Positions 7,716 to 16,238 of a DNA stretch of 64,000 nt are shown here, one piece after another. Made by a program: the position numbers and the translations under genes. The stretch comes from Agreia pratensis (GTDB taxonomy: Bacteria > Actinomycetota > Actinomycetes > Actinomycetales > Microbacteriaceae). The stretch spans positions 310,001 to 374,000 of the forward strand of contig NZ_FXAY01000003.1 in assembly GCF_900177685.1 (NCBI RefSeq). The letters are read 5' to 3'. The notes under the pieces are model-generated. The model made no database searches. It saw only the letters and a program-made list of their open reading frames with translations, and was not told the DNA's origin. Every line of letters starts with the position of its first letter. The stretch's first letter is position 1.

Positions 7716-9053
7716 ATGGATAAGCAGCGTGACTTCGTTCTTCGCACCATTGAGGAACGCGGCATCAAATTCATCAGGCTCTGGTTCACCGACGTGGTCG
7801 GAACCCTGAAATCAGTAGCCATCGCCCCAGCCGAGGTCGAAGGGGCCTTCACTGAGGGTCTCGGATTCGACGGTTCGGCGATCGAGGGGCTCACGAGGTC
7901 GTACGAGGCCGATGTGCTCGCTCATCCCGATCCCACGACGTTCCAGATCCTTCCGTGGCGAGGCGAGATCGACCCGACCGCTCGCATGTTCTGCGACATC
8001 ACCACACCGGATGGCCTGCCGGCTGTAGCCGATCCTCGCAACGTGTTGAAGCGCACCCTGGCGAAGGCCGCCGACCGGGGCTTCACGTTCTACACGCATC
8101 CGGAGATCGAGTTCTATCTGCTGAAGTCGTCTCAGTACGGCGCTGCCGGTCCTGAGCCCGTGGACTCCGCCGGCTACTTCGACAACGTGCCCGGAGGCAC
8201 CGCGCACGACTTCCGCCGCCGATCCGTTCGTATGCTCGAAGACCTCGGCATCTCGGTCGAATTCAGCCATCACGAAGCCGGTCCCGGCCAGAACGAGATC
8301 GACCTGCGGTACGCCGACGCGCTGACCACGGCAGACAACATCATGACGTTCCGCACCGTGATCAAAGAGGTCGCCATCGAGCAGGGCGTCTACGCCACGT
8401 TTATGCCGAAGCCTCTCGCGGGCCACCCCGGGTCGGGAATGCACACCCACCTCTCGCTCTTCGAGGGCGACGGTAATGCATTCTACGAAGCCGGGGCCGA
8501 GTACCAGCTCTCGAAGATCGGACGCCAGTTCATCGCCGGGCTGCTGCACCACGCTCCGGAGATCACGGCCGTCACGAACCAGTTCGTCAACTCGTACAAG
8601 CGCCTGTGGGGTGGCGACGAGGCACCGAGCTTCGTGTGCTGGGGCCACAACAACCGTTCTGCGCTCGTGCGCGTGCCGCTCTATAAGCCCAACAAGGGTC
8701 AGAGTTCGCGCATCGAGTATCGGGCGATCGACTCGGCCGCCAACCCGTACCTCGCGTACTCGCTGCTTCTCGCCGCGGGCATGAAGGGCATCGAGGAGGG
8801 CTACGAACTGCCGCCGGAGGCCGAAGACAACGTGTGGAGCCTCAGCGAGGCCGAGCGCCGTGCCTTGGGCTACAACCCGCTTCCCGCCAGCCTCGATCGA
8901 GCCATCACATTGATGGAAGGATCCGAGTTGGTCGCGGAGACGCTCGGCGAGCACGTGTTCGACTACGTGCTGCGCAACAAGCGTCAGGAATGGCAGGCCT
9001 ACCGTGCCCAGGTGACGCCGTTCGAGCTCAAGAGCAATCTGGAGATGCTCTAA
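7716..9053 (+). CDS. glnA2: Glutamine synthetase, GlnA2 type
   Basis: Makes glutamine from glutamate, ammonia and ATP. The 445-residue length and the lack of the NLYDLPPEE adenylylation loop place it with the shorter actinobacterial GlnA2-type enzymes. Catalytic motifs are intact: GFDGSAIEG near 48-56, YTHPEIEFYLL, the metal-ligand region EAGPGQNEIDLRY, the ATP signature KPLAGHPGSGMHTHLSL, and the NxNRSALVRVP segment. The region that carries the regulatory Tyr in GlnA1 reads ELPPEAEDNVWSLS here, so GlnE should not modify it. glnE follows 54 nt downstream, separated by a hairpin. GlnA1 is 5 kb away on the other strand. Confidence 0.93.
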   Translation: MDKQRDFVLRTIEERGIKFIRLWFTDVVGTLKSVAIAPAEVEGAFTEGLGFDGSAIEGLTRSYEADVLAHPDPTTFQILPWRGEIDPTARMFCDITTPDGLPAVADPRNVLKRTLAKAADRGFTFYTHPEIEFYLLKSSQYGAAGPEPVDSAGYFDNVPGGTAHDFRRRSVRMLEDLGISVEFSHHEAGPGQNEIDLRYADALTTADNIMTFRTVIKEVAIEQGVYATFMPKPLAGHPGSGMHTHLSLFEGDGNAFYEAGAEYQLSKIGRQFIAGLLHHAPEITAVTNQFVNSYKRLWGGDEAPSFVCWGHNNRSALVRVPLYKPNKGQSSRIEYRAIDSAANPYLAYSLLLAAGMKGIEEGYELPPEAEDNVWSLSEAERRALGYNPLPASLDRAITLMEGSELVAETLGEHVFDYVLRNKRQEWQAYRAQVTPFELKSNLEML

Positions 9054-9066
9054 CACCAGGCTGAAG

Positions 9067-9094
9067 AGGGATGCGACGGGGTCGTCGCATCCCT
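9067..9094 (+). terminator. Hairpin between glnA2 and glnE (terminator or attenuator)
   Basis: An 11-bp perfect stem (AGGGATGCGAC with GTCGCATCCCT, 6-nt loop) is followed by only TTCCC and then directly by the glnE ribosome binding site GGAGG. The weak T tract suggests partial termination, lowering glnE relative to glnA2. Confidence 0.55.
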
Positions 9095-9107
9095 TTCCCG
9101 GAGGATC

Positions 9108-12095
9108 ATGCGCGAATCGAGATCACTCAGCTATCTGGCCAGGATGGGCTTCGCAGACCTTGAGTGGGCAGACGAACAGCTCCGTGTCGTCGCCTCTCTG
9201 GCGAGCCTCGACGTCGACGATCTGATCGCGGCGATTCCCTCCGCGGCCGATCCCGATCAAGCGCTGTCGCTTCTGGCGATCCTTCTGCGCCGGTCTCCGG
9301 AGGACGTCTCCGCGATTCTGGCCGAGGAGCGTTATCGTATCCGTCTCGTGCGCGTGCTCGGCGCATCCAAAGGGCTCGGGGACTTCTTCTCTCGCCATCC
9401 GGCAGAGCTGGCGGTTCTCGCCGATCCGCGACTCGTGCTGCCCACCGCGGAGGAGGCACGGACGGCTCTACTCGACGCGGTTGGAGGTCATGCCGGCTTC
9501 GCGTCGTTCTCGGGCGAAGAGGCGTGGACGGCGCTTCGAGTGCGTTACCGGCGCCTGCTTGCCAGAGTCGCCGCCTACGACCTCGAGCAGGCGGATCCTG
9601 TGGCTGGGCTCGACCGCATTGCCGCGGTGCTCGCCGACCTGGCTGCGGCCGCCCTCGAAGCGTCGCTCAGCGTTGCCCGCACGACGCTGTCGACCAAGGG
9701 ACTCGGCCTCTGGTTCTTCGATCGCGAGAGCGTCGCCGCGACCCGACTGGCCATCATCGGAATGGGCAAGGCGGGAGCGCGAGAGCTCAACTATGTGAGT
9801 GACGTCGACGTGATCTTCGTGGGAGAGGCGCAGCCCGACAGCGAACTGACGCCCGAGCGCGCGATCGAGATCGCAACGCGGCTGGCCATGCTCACGATGC
9901 GTGGCATCAACGAGTCAGGCCTCGAGCCGGGCCTCTGGGAGGTCGATCCGAACCTCCGCCCTGAGGGCAAGGACGGCGCGCTGGTACGCTCCCTCGACTC
10001 GCACATCGCTTACTACGATCGCTGGGCCAAGAGCTGGGAGTTCCAGGCCCTTCTCAAGGCCAGGCCGCTCGCCGGCGACGTGGAGCTCGGCTTGGAATAC
10101 GTCGCGGCCACGGCGCCGCGCGTCTGGTCCAGCGCCTCGCGCGAAGGATTCGTCGAGTCAGCACAGAAGATGCGCGAGCGCGTCACCCAGCACATTCCCG
10201 CAGACGACGTTCACTATCAGATCAAGCTCGGCCCTGGCGGTCTTCGCGACATCGAGTTCACGGTTCAGCTTCTACAGCTGGTTCACGGGCAGACAGACGA
10301 CGAGATCCACCAGACCGGCACGATCGCCGCGTTGACGGCCCTCGCCGACCGAGGCTACATCGGTCGGGCCGAGCAGATCGAGTTCGCGGAGGATTACCGC
10401 ATCCTTCGCCTTCTCGAGCACCGTCTGCAGTTGCGCTTTCTCAAACGCACCCACCTGATGCCCCGCGACGAACTCGGTCAGCGAGTACTCGCCCGCGCCA
10501 CCGACCTCGAGCCGTCTGCGGCGCAGCTCATCGAGCGGTGGAACGGTATCAAACACCGGGTACGCAACCTTCACGTCAGACTCTTCTACCGCCCTTTGCT
10601 CGCAGCGGTGGCCGGCCTTTCGGCCGACGAGGTGGCACTCACCAGCCTTCAGGCGGAGGCGCGGCTCGCAGCCATCGGGTTCATCGACCCGCGGGGAGCG
10701 CTGAAGCATATCGAGGCCATGACATCGGGGGTGTCTCGAAAAGCGAACATTCAGAGGCACCTCCTGCCCGTGATGCTGCAGTGGTTCGCCGACGGCGCCG
10801 ATCCCGACTACGGCCTGCTCGCGTTCCGGCGTCTCAGCGACTCTCTCGGCGACACCTACTGGTTCTTGCGGATGCTGCGCGATTCATCCGGAGCGGCTTC
10901 GAGGCTCACTCACGTGCTGTCGGCGTCTCGCTACGTCGGGCAATTGCTCCAGAACATACCCGAGGCCGCGGCATGGCTCGAGAACGAAGACGAGTTGCGA
11001 CCGCGTCCTCGCGCTGTACTCGATGAGGAGATGCGCGCCATCATCGCGCGCCACGATGCGAAGGATGCCGCGGCGAGTGCGCTGCGTGCGGCCCGACGAC
11101 GAGAGGTGCTGCGGCTCGCGATCTCGTCGATTCTCGGCATCATCACCGTCGACGAACTCGCCCGCGGGCTGACCGACGTCACGACCGTTCTGCTGACGGG
11201 CATCACGACCATCGTGCGGAAGCCGATGTCGAGTGGGGCCGACGGGATCGACTTCGCGATCATCGGAATGGGCAGGCTCGGTGGCCGCGAGGTCGGATTC
11301 GGATCCGACACAGACGTGATGTACGTCTACCGTGCACGTTCGGCCGACAATCAGACGGCCGCGTCGGATGCTCTCGCCATCGCCACCGAGATCAAGCGCC
11401 TCACCGAAGACAATCGACTTCCGCTCGACATCGACATCGATCTGCGGCCCGAAGGCAAGAACGGCGCCGTGGTGCGCTCGCTCGATTCGTATCGGGCGTA
11501 TTACGCGAGATGGTCGCTCACATGGGAGGCGCAGGCGCTTCTTCGAGCCCGAGGCCTGGTGGGCGACGAGTCGCTCATAGACGACTTCGAGCAGCTCGCC
11601 GACACTGTTCGCTTCCCCACCGAGATTGCTGAGAAGGAGGTTCGCGAGGTCAAGAGGATCAAGGCCCGGGTTGAAAACGAGCGCTTGCCACAGGGCACCG
11701 ACCCGCTTCGACACCTCAAGTTGGGCCGGGGCAGTCTCAGCGACGTCGAGTGGCTCGTGCAGCTGACTCAGCTGCAATGGGGCAGCCGCATTCCGTCTCT
11801 GCGCACCACGTCGACGCTCGAGGCTCTGGATGCCGCTGTCGCGGCCGACCTCGTCACAGCGGCCGACGCATCCACTCTTCGAGCCGCCTGGGTCTTCGCG
11901 TCACGCGCACGATCTGCGGTGACCCTGTGGGCCAATAAGAACTCGGATGTGCTGCCCAGCGACCGCAAGGCTCTCGACGGCATCGCGCGTCTGCTCGAAT
12001 ACCCTCCGGGTTCGGCCACGACCTTGGAAGAGGACTACCTCGGGGTCACTCGGCGCGCCAGGGCCGTGTTCGAGCGGTTGTTCTACGGCTCCTAG
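9108..12095 (+). CDS. glnE: Bifunctional glutamine-synthetase adenylyltransferase/deadenylase
   Basis: GlnE adds AMP to, and removes it from, a tyrosine of GlnA1 and so tunes its activity to nitrogen status. At 995 residues it has the full two-domain length. Each half carries a nucleotidyltransferase core: first IIGMGKAGARELNYVSDVDVIF (deadenylase half, near residues 215-240) and later IIGMGRLGGREVGFGSDTDVMY (transferase half, near 720-745), each with its GS/SD-x-D metal motif. Each half also has the partner motif, DPNLRPEGKDGALVRSL and DIDLRPEGKNGAVVRSL. A GGAGG site sits 3 nt before the ATG. Its target GlnA1 is encoded at 14224-15648 and carries the matching Tyr. Confidence 0.97.
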   Translation: MRESRSLSYLARMGFADLEWADEQLRVVASLASLDVDDLIAAIPSAADPDQALSLLAILLRRSPEDVSAILAEERYRIRLVRVLGASKGLGDFFSRHPAELAVLADPRLVLPTAEEARTALLDAVGGHAGFASFSGEEAWTALRVRYRRLLARVAAYDLEQADPVAGLDRIAAVLADLAAAALEASLSVARTTLSTKGLGLWFFDRESVAATRLAIIGMGKAGARELNYVSDVDVIFVGEAQPDSELTPERAIEIATRLAMLTMRGINESGLEPGLWEVDPNLRPEGKDGALVRSLDSHIAYYDRWAKSWEFQALLKARPLAGDVELGLEYVAATAPRVWSSASREGFVESAQKMRERVTQHIPADDVHYQIKLGPGGLRDIEFTVQLLQLVHGQTDDEIHQTGTIAALTALADRGYIGRAEQIEFAEDYRILRLLEHRLQLRFLKRTHLMPRDELGQRVLARATDLEPSAAQLIERWNGIKHRVRNLHVRLFYRPLLAAVAGLSADEVALTSLQAEARLAAIGFIDPRGALKHIEAMTSGVSRKANIQRHLLPVMLQWFADGADPDYGLLAFRRLSDSLGDTYWFLRMLRDSSGAASRLTHVLSASRYVGQLLQNIPEAAAWLENEDELRPRPRAVLDEEMRAIIARHDAKDAAASALRAARRREVLRLAISSILGIITVDELARGLTDVTTVLLTGITTIVRKPMSSGADGIDFAIIGMGRLGGREVGFGSDTDVMYVYRARSADNQTAASDALAIATEIKRLTEDNRLPLDIDIDLRPEGKNGAVVRSLDSYRAYYARWSLTWEAQALLRARGLVGDESLIDDFEQLADTVRFPTEIAEKEVREVKRIKARVENERLPQGTDPLRHLKLGRGSLSDVEWLVQLTQLQWGSRIPSLRTTSTLEALDAAVAADLVTAADASTLRAAWVFASRARSAVTLWANKNSDVLPSDRKALDGIARLLEYPPGSATTLEEDYLGVTRRARAVFERLFYGS

Positions 12096-12146
12096 ATTTT
12101 CTGCGAACGGCCACGCGGGCGCGGACGATTGGCACCGGGTTGCCCG

Positions 12147-12152
12147 TACCCT
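12147..12152 (+). promoter_or_regulatory. -10 hexamer TACCCT, leaderless start of the ThrE-like gene
   Basis: TACCCT ends 6 nt before the GTG at 12159. No ribosome binding site is present. Confidence 0.6.
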
Positions 12153-12158
12153 TGACCA

Positions 12159-13607
12159 GTGAGTGATGGCATCAACGACCGGCAGAGCGTGCACCGACGA
12201 CGGGTGAGACAGTCGCTCATCGAGCTGGCGGGTGGTGCCATCCGAGGAGCTGGCACTCCCACGCAGATCATCTCGGTTGTCGGGGGAGACGACGCACTGT
12301 CGCAGCGTCACGCCCGCCTGGTCATCGACCTCTGTCTGAGGGCGGGCGAGTCGATGCTCGCCACCGGAGCATCGGCGTCCGATGTGGTCGCGACAGTACT
12401 GCGAATCAGCGACGCTTATGGAATCAGCGCGATGCACGTCGACATCACTTTCACCTCGATAACGGTGTCTATCCATCGCGGAATGAACGAGGACCCGCTC
12501 TCGGTCATGCGCATCGTGAGAGTGCGCACCACCGACTACACGCGCCTGCAGGCGGTCTATCTGCTCATCGATGAGATCGCGGGGCAGGAGGAGCCGCTGG
12601 ACGTCGAGACGGCCAGGGATCGTCTGACGGCGATTCTGGCGAGTCCGCATCCCTACCGGCACTGGGTCGTGGCCGCGGGCCAAGCCGTACTGGCCAGCGG
12701 CGTCGTCGTGATGTTCGATGTAAGTATCGTGCTGGTGCTCGCTACGGCGATCACCGCGGCCTCCTCTCATCTCATCGTGCGCCGGCTCAGCAAGTGGTCG
12801 GTTCCCGGATTCTTCGCCCAGATGGCAGCGGCCATCGCCACGACGACCATCGCCGTCTTCATCTTCTGGTTGCGTTCGGTAGGAATCGATCTGCCTGGCT
12901 CGAACAGCCCTACGGTGATCGTCATCGCCGGGATCATCACCCTTCTCTCCGGTGTCGGACTGACCGCATCGGCCAGGGACGCCATCGACGGGTACTACGT
13001 GACCGCGACGGCGCGAGGGATGGAAGTCCTCATGCTCACACTCGGCCTCGCAGTCGGCATCTCCCTCGTTCTCGGGTTTGCCCTGAGAATCGGAATTCCC
13101 GTGACCATCGCCACGTCGCTGGGGGATCGAATCGGCCTCGTTTCGGGGACCGTAGGTGCGATGCTCATCGGCGTCGGCTTCGCGCTCACCTCGTATGTGC
13201 GCCTTCGACTCGTGTTGCTGATGGCCGTGGCCGCGGGCGGGATCTTCGCCGTCTACTCGGCGGTGCTTCCGTTTGCCACGCAGCCCGGGCTGGCTCCCGG
13301 CATCGCAGGAACGGTGGCGGGAGTCGTCGGGTACCTCGCCTACCGCTGGGTCAAGGTTCCGGAAGGGGCCGTGACTATGGCGGGAATCATCTCCCTCATC
13401 CCCGGCCTCGCCGTGTATCGCGCACTGTACGGATTCATGGATGCCGAGTTCGCCGCGGCGGACACTCTGCCCCCGGTGGTGATGGCCTTGGCCACGGGAA
13501 TCGGCCTCGCGGCGGGCACGACCATCGGAGGATTCGGCGCCCGTCGTCTCTTCGGCTTCGACCGACAGGCCAAGCTGGCGAGTCAGCGCTCACGCGCGCC
13601 GCGCTAG
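12159..13607 (+). CDS. Threonine/serine exporter family protein (ThrE-like)
   Basis: This 482-residue membrane protein has the ThrE fold: a cytosolic N-terminal domain of about 170 residues (DUF1212, with LCLRAGESMLATGASASDVV) followed by about ten hydrophobic segments and a second ThrE-type half near the C terminus (YRWVKVPEGAVTMAGIISLIPGLAVYRALYGF). ThrE of Corynebacterium exports threonine and serine by proton antiport; the same role is plausible here, but the substrate is not proven. The GTG start is supported by the leaderless arrangement. The next gene begins 18 nt after its stop with its own leaderless promoter, which overlaps the end of this gene. Confidence 0.85.
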   Translation: MSDGINDRQSVHRRRVRQSLIELAGGAIRGAGTPTQIISVVGGDDALSQRHARLVIDLCLRAGESMLATGASASDVVATVLRISDAYGISAMHVDITFTSITVSIHRGMNEDPLSVMRIVRVRTTDYTRLQAVYLLIDEIAGQEEPLDVETARDRLTAILASPHPYRHWVVAAGQAVLASGVVVMFDVSIVLVLATAITAASSHLIVRRLSKWSVPGFFAQMAAAIATTTIAVFIFWLRSVGIDLPGSNSPTVIVIAGIITLLSGVGLTASARDAIDGYYVTATARGMEVLMLTLGLAVGISLVLGFALRIGIPVTIATSLGDRIGLVSGTVGAMLIGVGFALTSYVRLRLVLLMAVAAGGIFAVYSAVLPFATQPGLAPGIAGTVAGVVGYLAYRWVKVPEGAVTMAGIISLIPGLAVYRALYGFMDAEFAAADTLPPVVMALATGIGLAAGTTIGGFGARRLFGFDRQAKLASQRSRAPR

Positions 13608-13613
13608 CGGACA

Positions 13614-13619
13614 TACGCT
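13614..13619 (+). promoter_or_regulatory. -10 hexamer TACGCT, leaderless start of the luciferase-domain gene
   Basis: TACGCT ends 6 nt before the ATG at 13626, in the short gap after the ThrE-like gene. Confidence 0.55.
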
Positions 13620-13625
13620 TGAGCG

Positions 13626-14084
13626 ATGCACCACACACGATCACGAGAAGGCGCGAAACCCCTTGTCTCGACCGAGGGACCGCAACGTCAGCTCAGCCAG
13701 CGATCGACACCCGAGATCTGGGGACGCCTCGTCGCAGAGATCTTCGCCCTACCCGGCGTCCTCGAAGGCCATAGTGCCGTGTCGCCGCCGAGCTCTCGTG
13801 CCGTGCACCTCGAAGAGCAGTCGGTCGAGCTCCGCCCAGAGACATCGCTGGCACCCGGCCATCGACTCGAACCGGTGCACGTTCACGGGGTGTCAGACAC
13901 CAGCATCCACGCCTGTCTGCCCGCGCACCGCGGCGCCGAGCTGACCGAGCTCGGCTGGGCCGAACCGCATCAATATGAGGACTTCGGAACGGAGTTCCTG
14001 CTTTACGCACCGCGAACGATCGACGAAGTGGGGATCGTGGTCTCGTTCGTCGAGGAGAGTATCCGTTTCGCCCGTGGTGACTGA
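13626..14084 (+). CDS. Luciferase-domain (DUF5519-type) protein
   Basis: The 152-residue product resembles the small luciferase-domain/DUF5519 proteins, which share a helix-bundle-like domain with Renilla-type annotations but have no demonstrated light-producing role. Recognisable parts are EIFALPGVLEGHS, the VHVHGVSD region, and GWAEPHQYEDFGTEFLLYAPRT toward the C terminus. No signal peptide or membrane segment is visible. The family is often found as a small cytosolic protein in actinobacteria. I am moderately sure of the family and have no view on its function. It ends opposite glnA1, with a large inverted repeat between the two. Confidence 0.6.
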   Translation: MHHTRSREGAKPLVSTEGPQRQLSQRSTPEIWGRLVAEIFALPGVLEGHSAVSPPSSRAVHLEEQSVELRPETSLAPGHRLEPVHVHGVSDTSIHACLPAHRGAELTELGWAEPHQYEDFGTEFLLYAPRTIDEVGIVVSFVEESIRFARGD

Positions 14085-14120
14085 GCCGGATTCGGGTCCG
14101 CATGCCCCCGGGCAAAGCAA

Positions 14121-14180
14121 ACGAGTCCGCAGGAGTGGCCCTTTCGGTCACGGATGACCGGGTCACTCCTGCGGACTCGT
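14121..14180. terminator. Bidirectional terminator, 17-bp perfect inverted repeat
   Basis: Arms ACGAGTCCGCAGGAGTG (14121-14137) and its exact complement (14164-14180) enclose a second small hairpin (CGGTCA-CGGA-TGACCG). It lies between the converging luciferase-domain gene and glnA1. There is no clear T tract on either side. Confidence 0.75.
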
Positions 14181-14223
14181 TGCAGATCGGATGGGGTCAG
14201 AAGCCCACGATCATGGTGTCTCG

Positions 14224-15648
14224 TTACACGCCGTAGTACAGCTCGAACTCGAACGGGTGCGGACGCTGCTGGAGCGGCTTGATCTCGTTCTCGCGCTTGT
14301 AGCTGATCCAGTTCTCGATCAGGTCGATCGTGAACACGTTGCCCTGCAGCAGGAACTCGTGGTCTGCCTCGAGCGCGTCGAGAGCCTCGCCGAGGGATGC
14401 CGGACCCTGGGGGATGAGCTTCGCCTCTTCGGGCGGAAGCTCGTAGAGGTCCTTGTCGACCGGTTCGTGCGGCTCGATGCGGTTCACGATTCCGTCGAGG
14501 CCAGCCATGAGCTGAGCCGCGAATGCCAGGTACGGGTTACCCGAGGCATCCGGCGTGCGGAACTCGATGCGCTTGGCCTTCGGGTTCGTGCCCGTGATCG
14601 GGATGCGGATCGACGCCGAGCGGTTACCGGCCGAGTAGACAAGGTTGACCGGGGCTTCGAAGCCGGGGACCAGGCGGTGATAGCTGTTGACCGACGGGTT
14701 CGTGAAGGCGTAGACGGCGGGGGCGTGAGCGAGGATTCCACCGATGTACCAGCGCGCGATGTCGCTGAGTCCGCCGTAGCCGGCCTCGTCGTAGAACAAC
14801 GGCGCACCGTCGTTCCAGAGCGACTGGTGGGTGTGCATACCCGAGCCGTTGTCGCCGAAGAGCGGCTTGGGCATGAACGTGGCCGTCTTGCCCCAGCGCT
14901 CGGCGACGTTCTTGACGATGTACTTGAACTTCAGGATGTCGTCGGCCGCGTGCACCATTGTGTCGAACTTGTAGTTGATCTCACCCTGGCCAGCAGTGCC
15001 GACCTCGTGGTGGCCACGCTCGACCTCGAGCCCGGCAGCCATCAACTCGAGCACGATGTCGTCGCGCAGGTCGGCGTGCTTGTCGACCGGGCTGACGGGG
15101 AAGTAACCGCCCTTGTAAGGCGTCTTGTTGGCGAGGTTTCCGCCCTCTTCGGTGCGGCCGGAGTTCCAGGCTGCCTCGTCGGAGTCGACGGAATAGGAGC
15201 TCGAGTGCTGGTTCACTTCGTACTTCACATCGTCGAAGATGTAGAACTCGGCCTCGGGGGCGAAGAACGCGGTGTCGGCGATGCCGGTCGAGGCGAGGTA
15301 CTTCTCGGCCTTCTTGGCCACCTGGCGCGGGTCACGGTGGTAGATCTCGCCGTTGCGCGGGTTGTAGATGTCGAAGATCATGATCAGCGTGCGGTTGACG
15401 CGGAACGGATCGATGTAGGCCGTCGACACGTCAGGGATGATCTGCATGTCCGACTCGTGGATCGACGCGAAACCGCGAATCGACGATCCGTCGAACATCT
15501 GCCCGACGGTGAAGAACGACTCGTCGACCGTCGATGCGGGGATGGTGATGTGCTGCTGGACACCGGGAAGATCGGTGAACCGAATATCAAGGAACTTTAC
15601 GTCCGTGTCCTTGATGAACTTGAGCACCTCGGAAGAATCACTGAACAT
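14224..15648 (-). CDS. glnA1: Glutamine synthetase type I, adenylylated form
   Basis: The main glutamine synthetase, 474 residues, forming dodecamers. Catalytic and binding motifs are complete: [20 protein letters not shown] near 50-59, [11 protein letters not shown], the metal ligands in [17 protein letters not shown], the ATP signature [18 protein letters not shown], and NRSASIRIP. Tyr402 in [11 protein letters not shown] is the equivalent of E. coli Tyr397, the residue that GlnE adenylylates, and glnE is encoded 2 kb away. A GGAG site precedes the ATG. Upstream, at 15721-15758, is a full GlnR-type box 10 nt from a -10 hexamer, so transcription is probably activated by GlnR under nitrogen limitation. 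Confidence 0.97.
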   Translation of the reverse strand: MFSDSSEVLKFIKDTDVKFLDIRFTDLPGVQQHITIPASTVDESFFTVGQMFDGSSIRGFASIHESDMQIIPDVSTAYIDPFRVNRTLIMIFDIYNPRNGEIYHRDPRQVAKKAEKYLASTGIADTAFFAPEAEFYIFDDVKYEVNQHSSSYSVDSDEAAWNSGRTEEGGNLANKTPYKGGYFPVSPVDKHADLRDDIVLELMAAGLEVERGHHEVGTAGQGEINYKFDTMVHAADDILKFKYIVKNVAERWGKTATFMPKPLFGDNGSGMHTHQSLWNDGAPLFYDEAGYGGLSDIARWYIGGILAHAPAVYAFTNPSVNSYHRLVPGFEAPVNLVYSAGNRSASIRIPITGTNPKAKRIEFRTPDASGNPYLAFAAQLMAGLDGIVNRIEPHEPVDKDLYELPPEEAKLIPQGPASLGEALDALEADHEFLLQGNVFTIDLIENWISYKRENEIKPLQQRPHPFEFELYYGV

Positions 15649-15704
15649 GTGAGAGACTCCAAATGGCTTGGTACAGAGGAACAGCTGCGAACGCAGCCGT
15701 CACG

Positions 15705-15710
15705 AGCCTA
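15705..15710 (-). promoter_or_regulatory. -10 hexamer of glnA1 (TAGGCT)
   Basis: TAGGCT on the minus strand lies 56 nt upstream of the glnA1 ATG and exactly 10 nt downstream of the GlnR-type box. Confidence 0.6.
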
Positions 15711-15720
15711 CGGGGAAGCG

Positions 15721-15758
15721 GTTACCCAGCAGTGACGCATTTGTTTCGGGCATGTTAC
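15721..15758 (-). promoter_or_regulatory. GlnR-type binding site upstream of glnA1
   Basis: Read on the minus strand, four 5-mers are spaced by exactly 6 nt: GTAAC, GAAAC, GTCAC, GTAAC. This matches the known actinobacterial GlnR layout (GTnAC and GAAAC alternating every 11 bp). The box sits immediately upstream of the -10 hexamer, where an activator replacing the -35 contact would bind. Confidence 0.75.
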
Positions 15759-15791
15759 GGCTTGCCTCAAATGCCCTCATCGCAGCGGTCG

Positions 15792-15797
15792 TAAACT
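15792..15797 (+). promoter_or_regulatory. -10 hexamer TAAACT, leaderless start of the RDD gene
   Basis: TAAACT ends 6 nt before the GTG at 15804. It lies 33 nt from the glnA1 GlnR-type box, in the divergent direction. Confidence 0.6.
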
Positions 15798-15803
15798 CGT
15801 CTG

Positions 15804-16232
15804 GTGCCAACTTCGCCCGCGTCCTCATCGTCCCAAGGGGCTCCGCCCAGCAACTGGCCGGGGGAGCGGATGGGCTTTCCTCGAACCGGCGTCGGATCCG
15901 TTGCCCGCAGCGGTCGTCGACTTGCTGCGATCTTCATCGACTTCGCCGCGTGCTACGTCGTCTATTTCGCGTTCTTCTTCGGCAGCGACTGGGCCAGCCT
16001 GGTCATCTTCGCCGTCGAGCAGGTCGTCTTGCTTTCGACTCTGGGGAGTGGTCTCGGCCACTTCATTCTCGGAATCCGCATCGTCAAGGTCGACGGCAGC
16101 TATGCGGGTGTCTGGCGTCCTGCACTTCGCACCGGCCTCTTGCTGCTTCTCATCCCCGCGTTGATCTGGGATTCGGATCAGCGCGGCCTGCACGACGTGT
16201 TCGCCGGCACGGTACTCGTTATGCGCCGCTGA
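15804..16232 (+). CDS. RDD family membrane protein
   Basis: A 142-residue membrane protein with a proline- and serine-rich cytosolic N terminus, then the RDD domain: RRLAAIFIDFAACYVVYF (conserved Arg and Asp in the first helix), two more hydrophobic segments, the conserved LGHFILGIRIVKVDG loop, and the closing DQRGLHDVFAGTVLV motif with the second conserved Asp. RDD proteins have been linked to sodium or lithium export in some bacteria, but most are uncharacterised. It is divergent from glnA1 and converges closely (6 nt) with the DUF4191 gene. The start is fixed by the leaderless promoter. Confidence 0.85.
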   Translation: MPTSPASSSSQGAPPSNWPGERMGFPRTGVGSVARSGRRLAAIFIDFAACYVVYFAFFFGSDWASLVIFAVEQVVLLSTLGSGLGHFILGIRIVKVDGSYAGVWRPALRTGLLLLLIPALIWDSDQRGLHDVFAGTVLVMRR

Positions 16233-16238
16233 CGCGGG

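Noticed and set aside
7812-9056. A 414-residue open frame on the minus strand
   Set aside because: Antisense shadow of glnA2, without recognisable motifs.
14191-15735. A 514-residue open frame on the plus strand
   Set aside because: It is the antisense of glnA1, created by high GC codon bias; the glnA1 frame has complete catalytic motifs.
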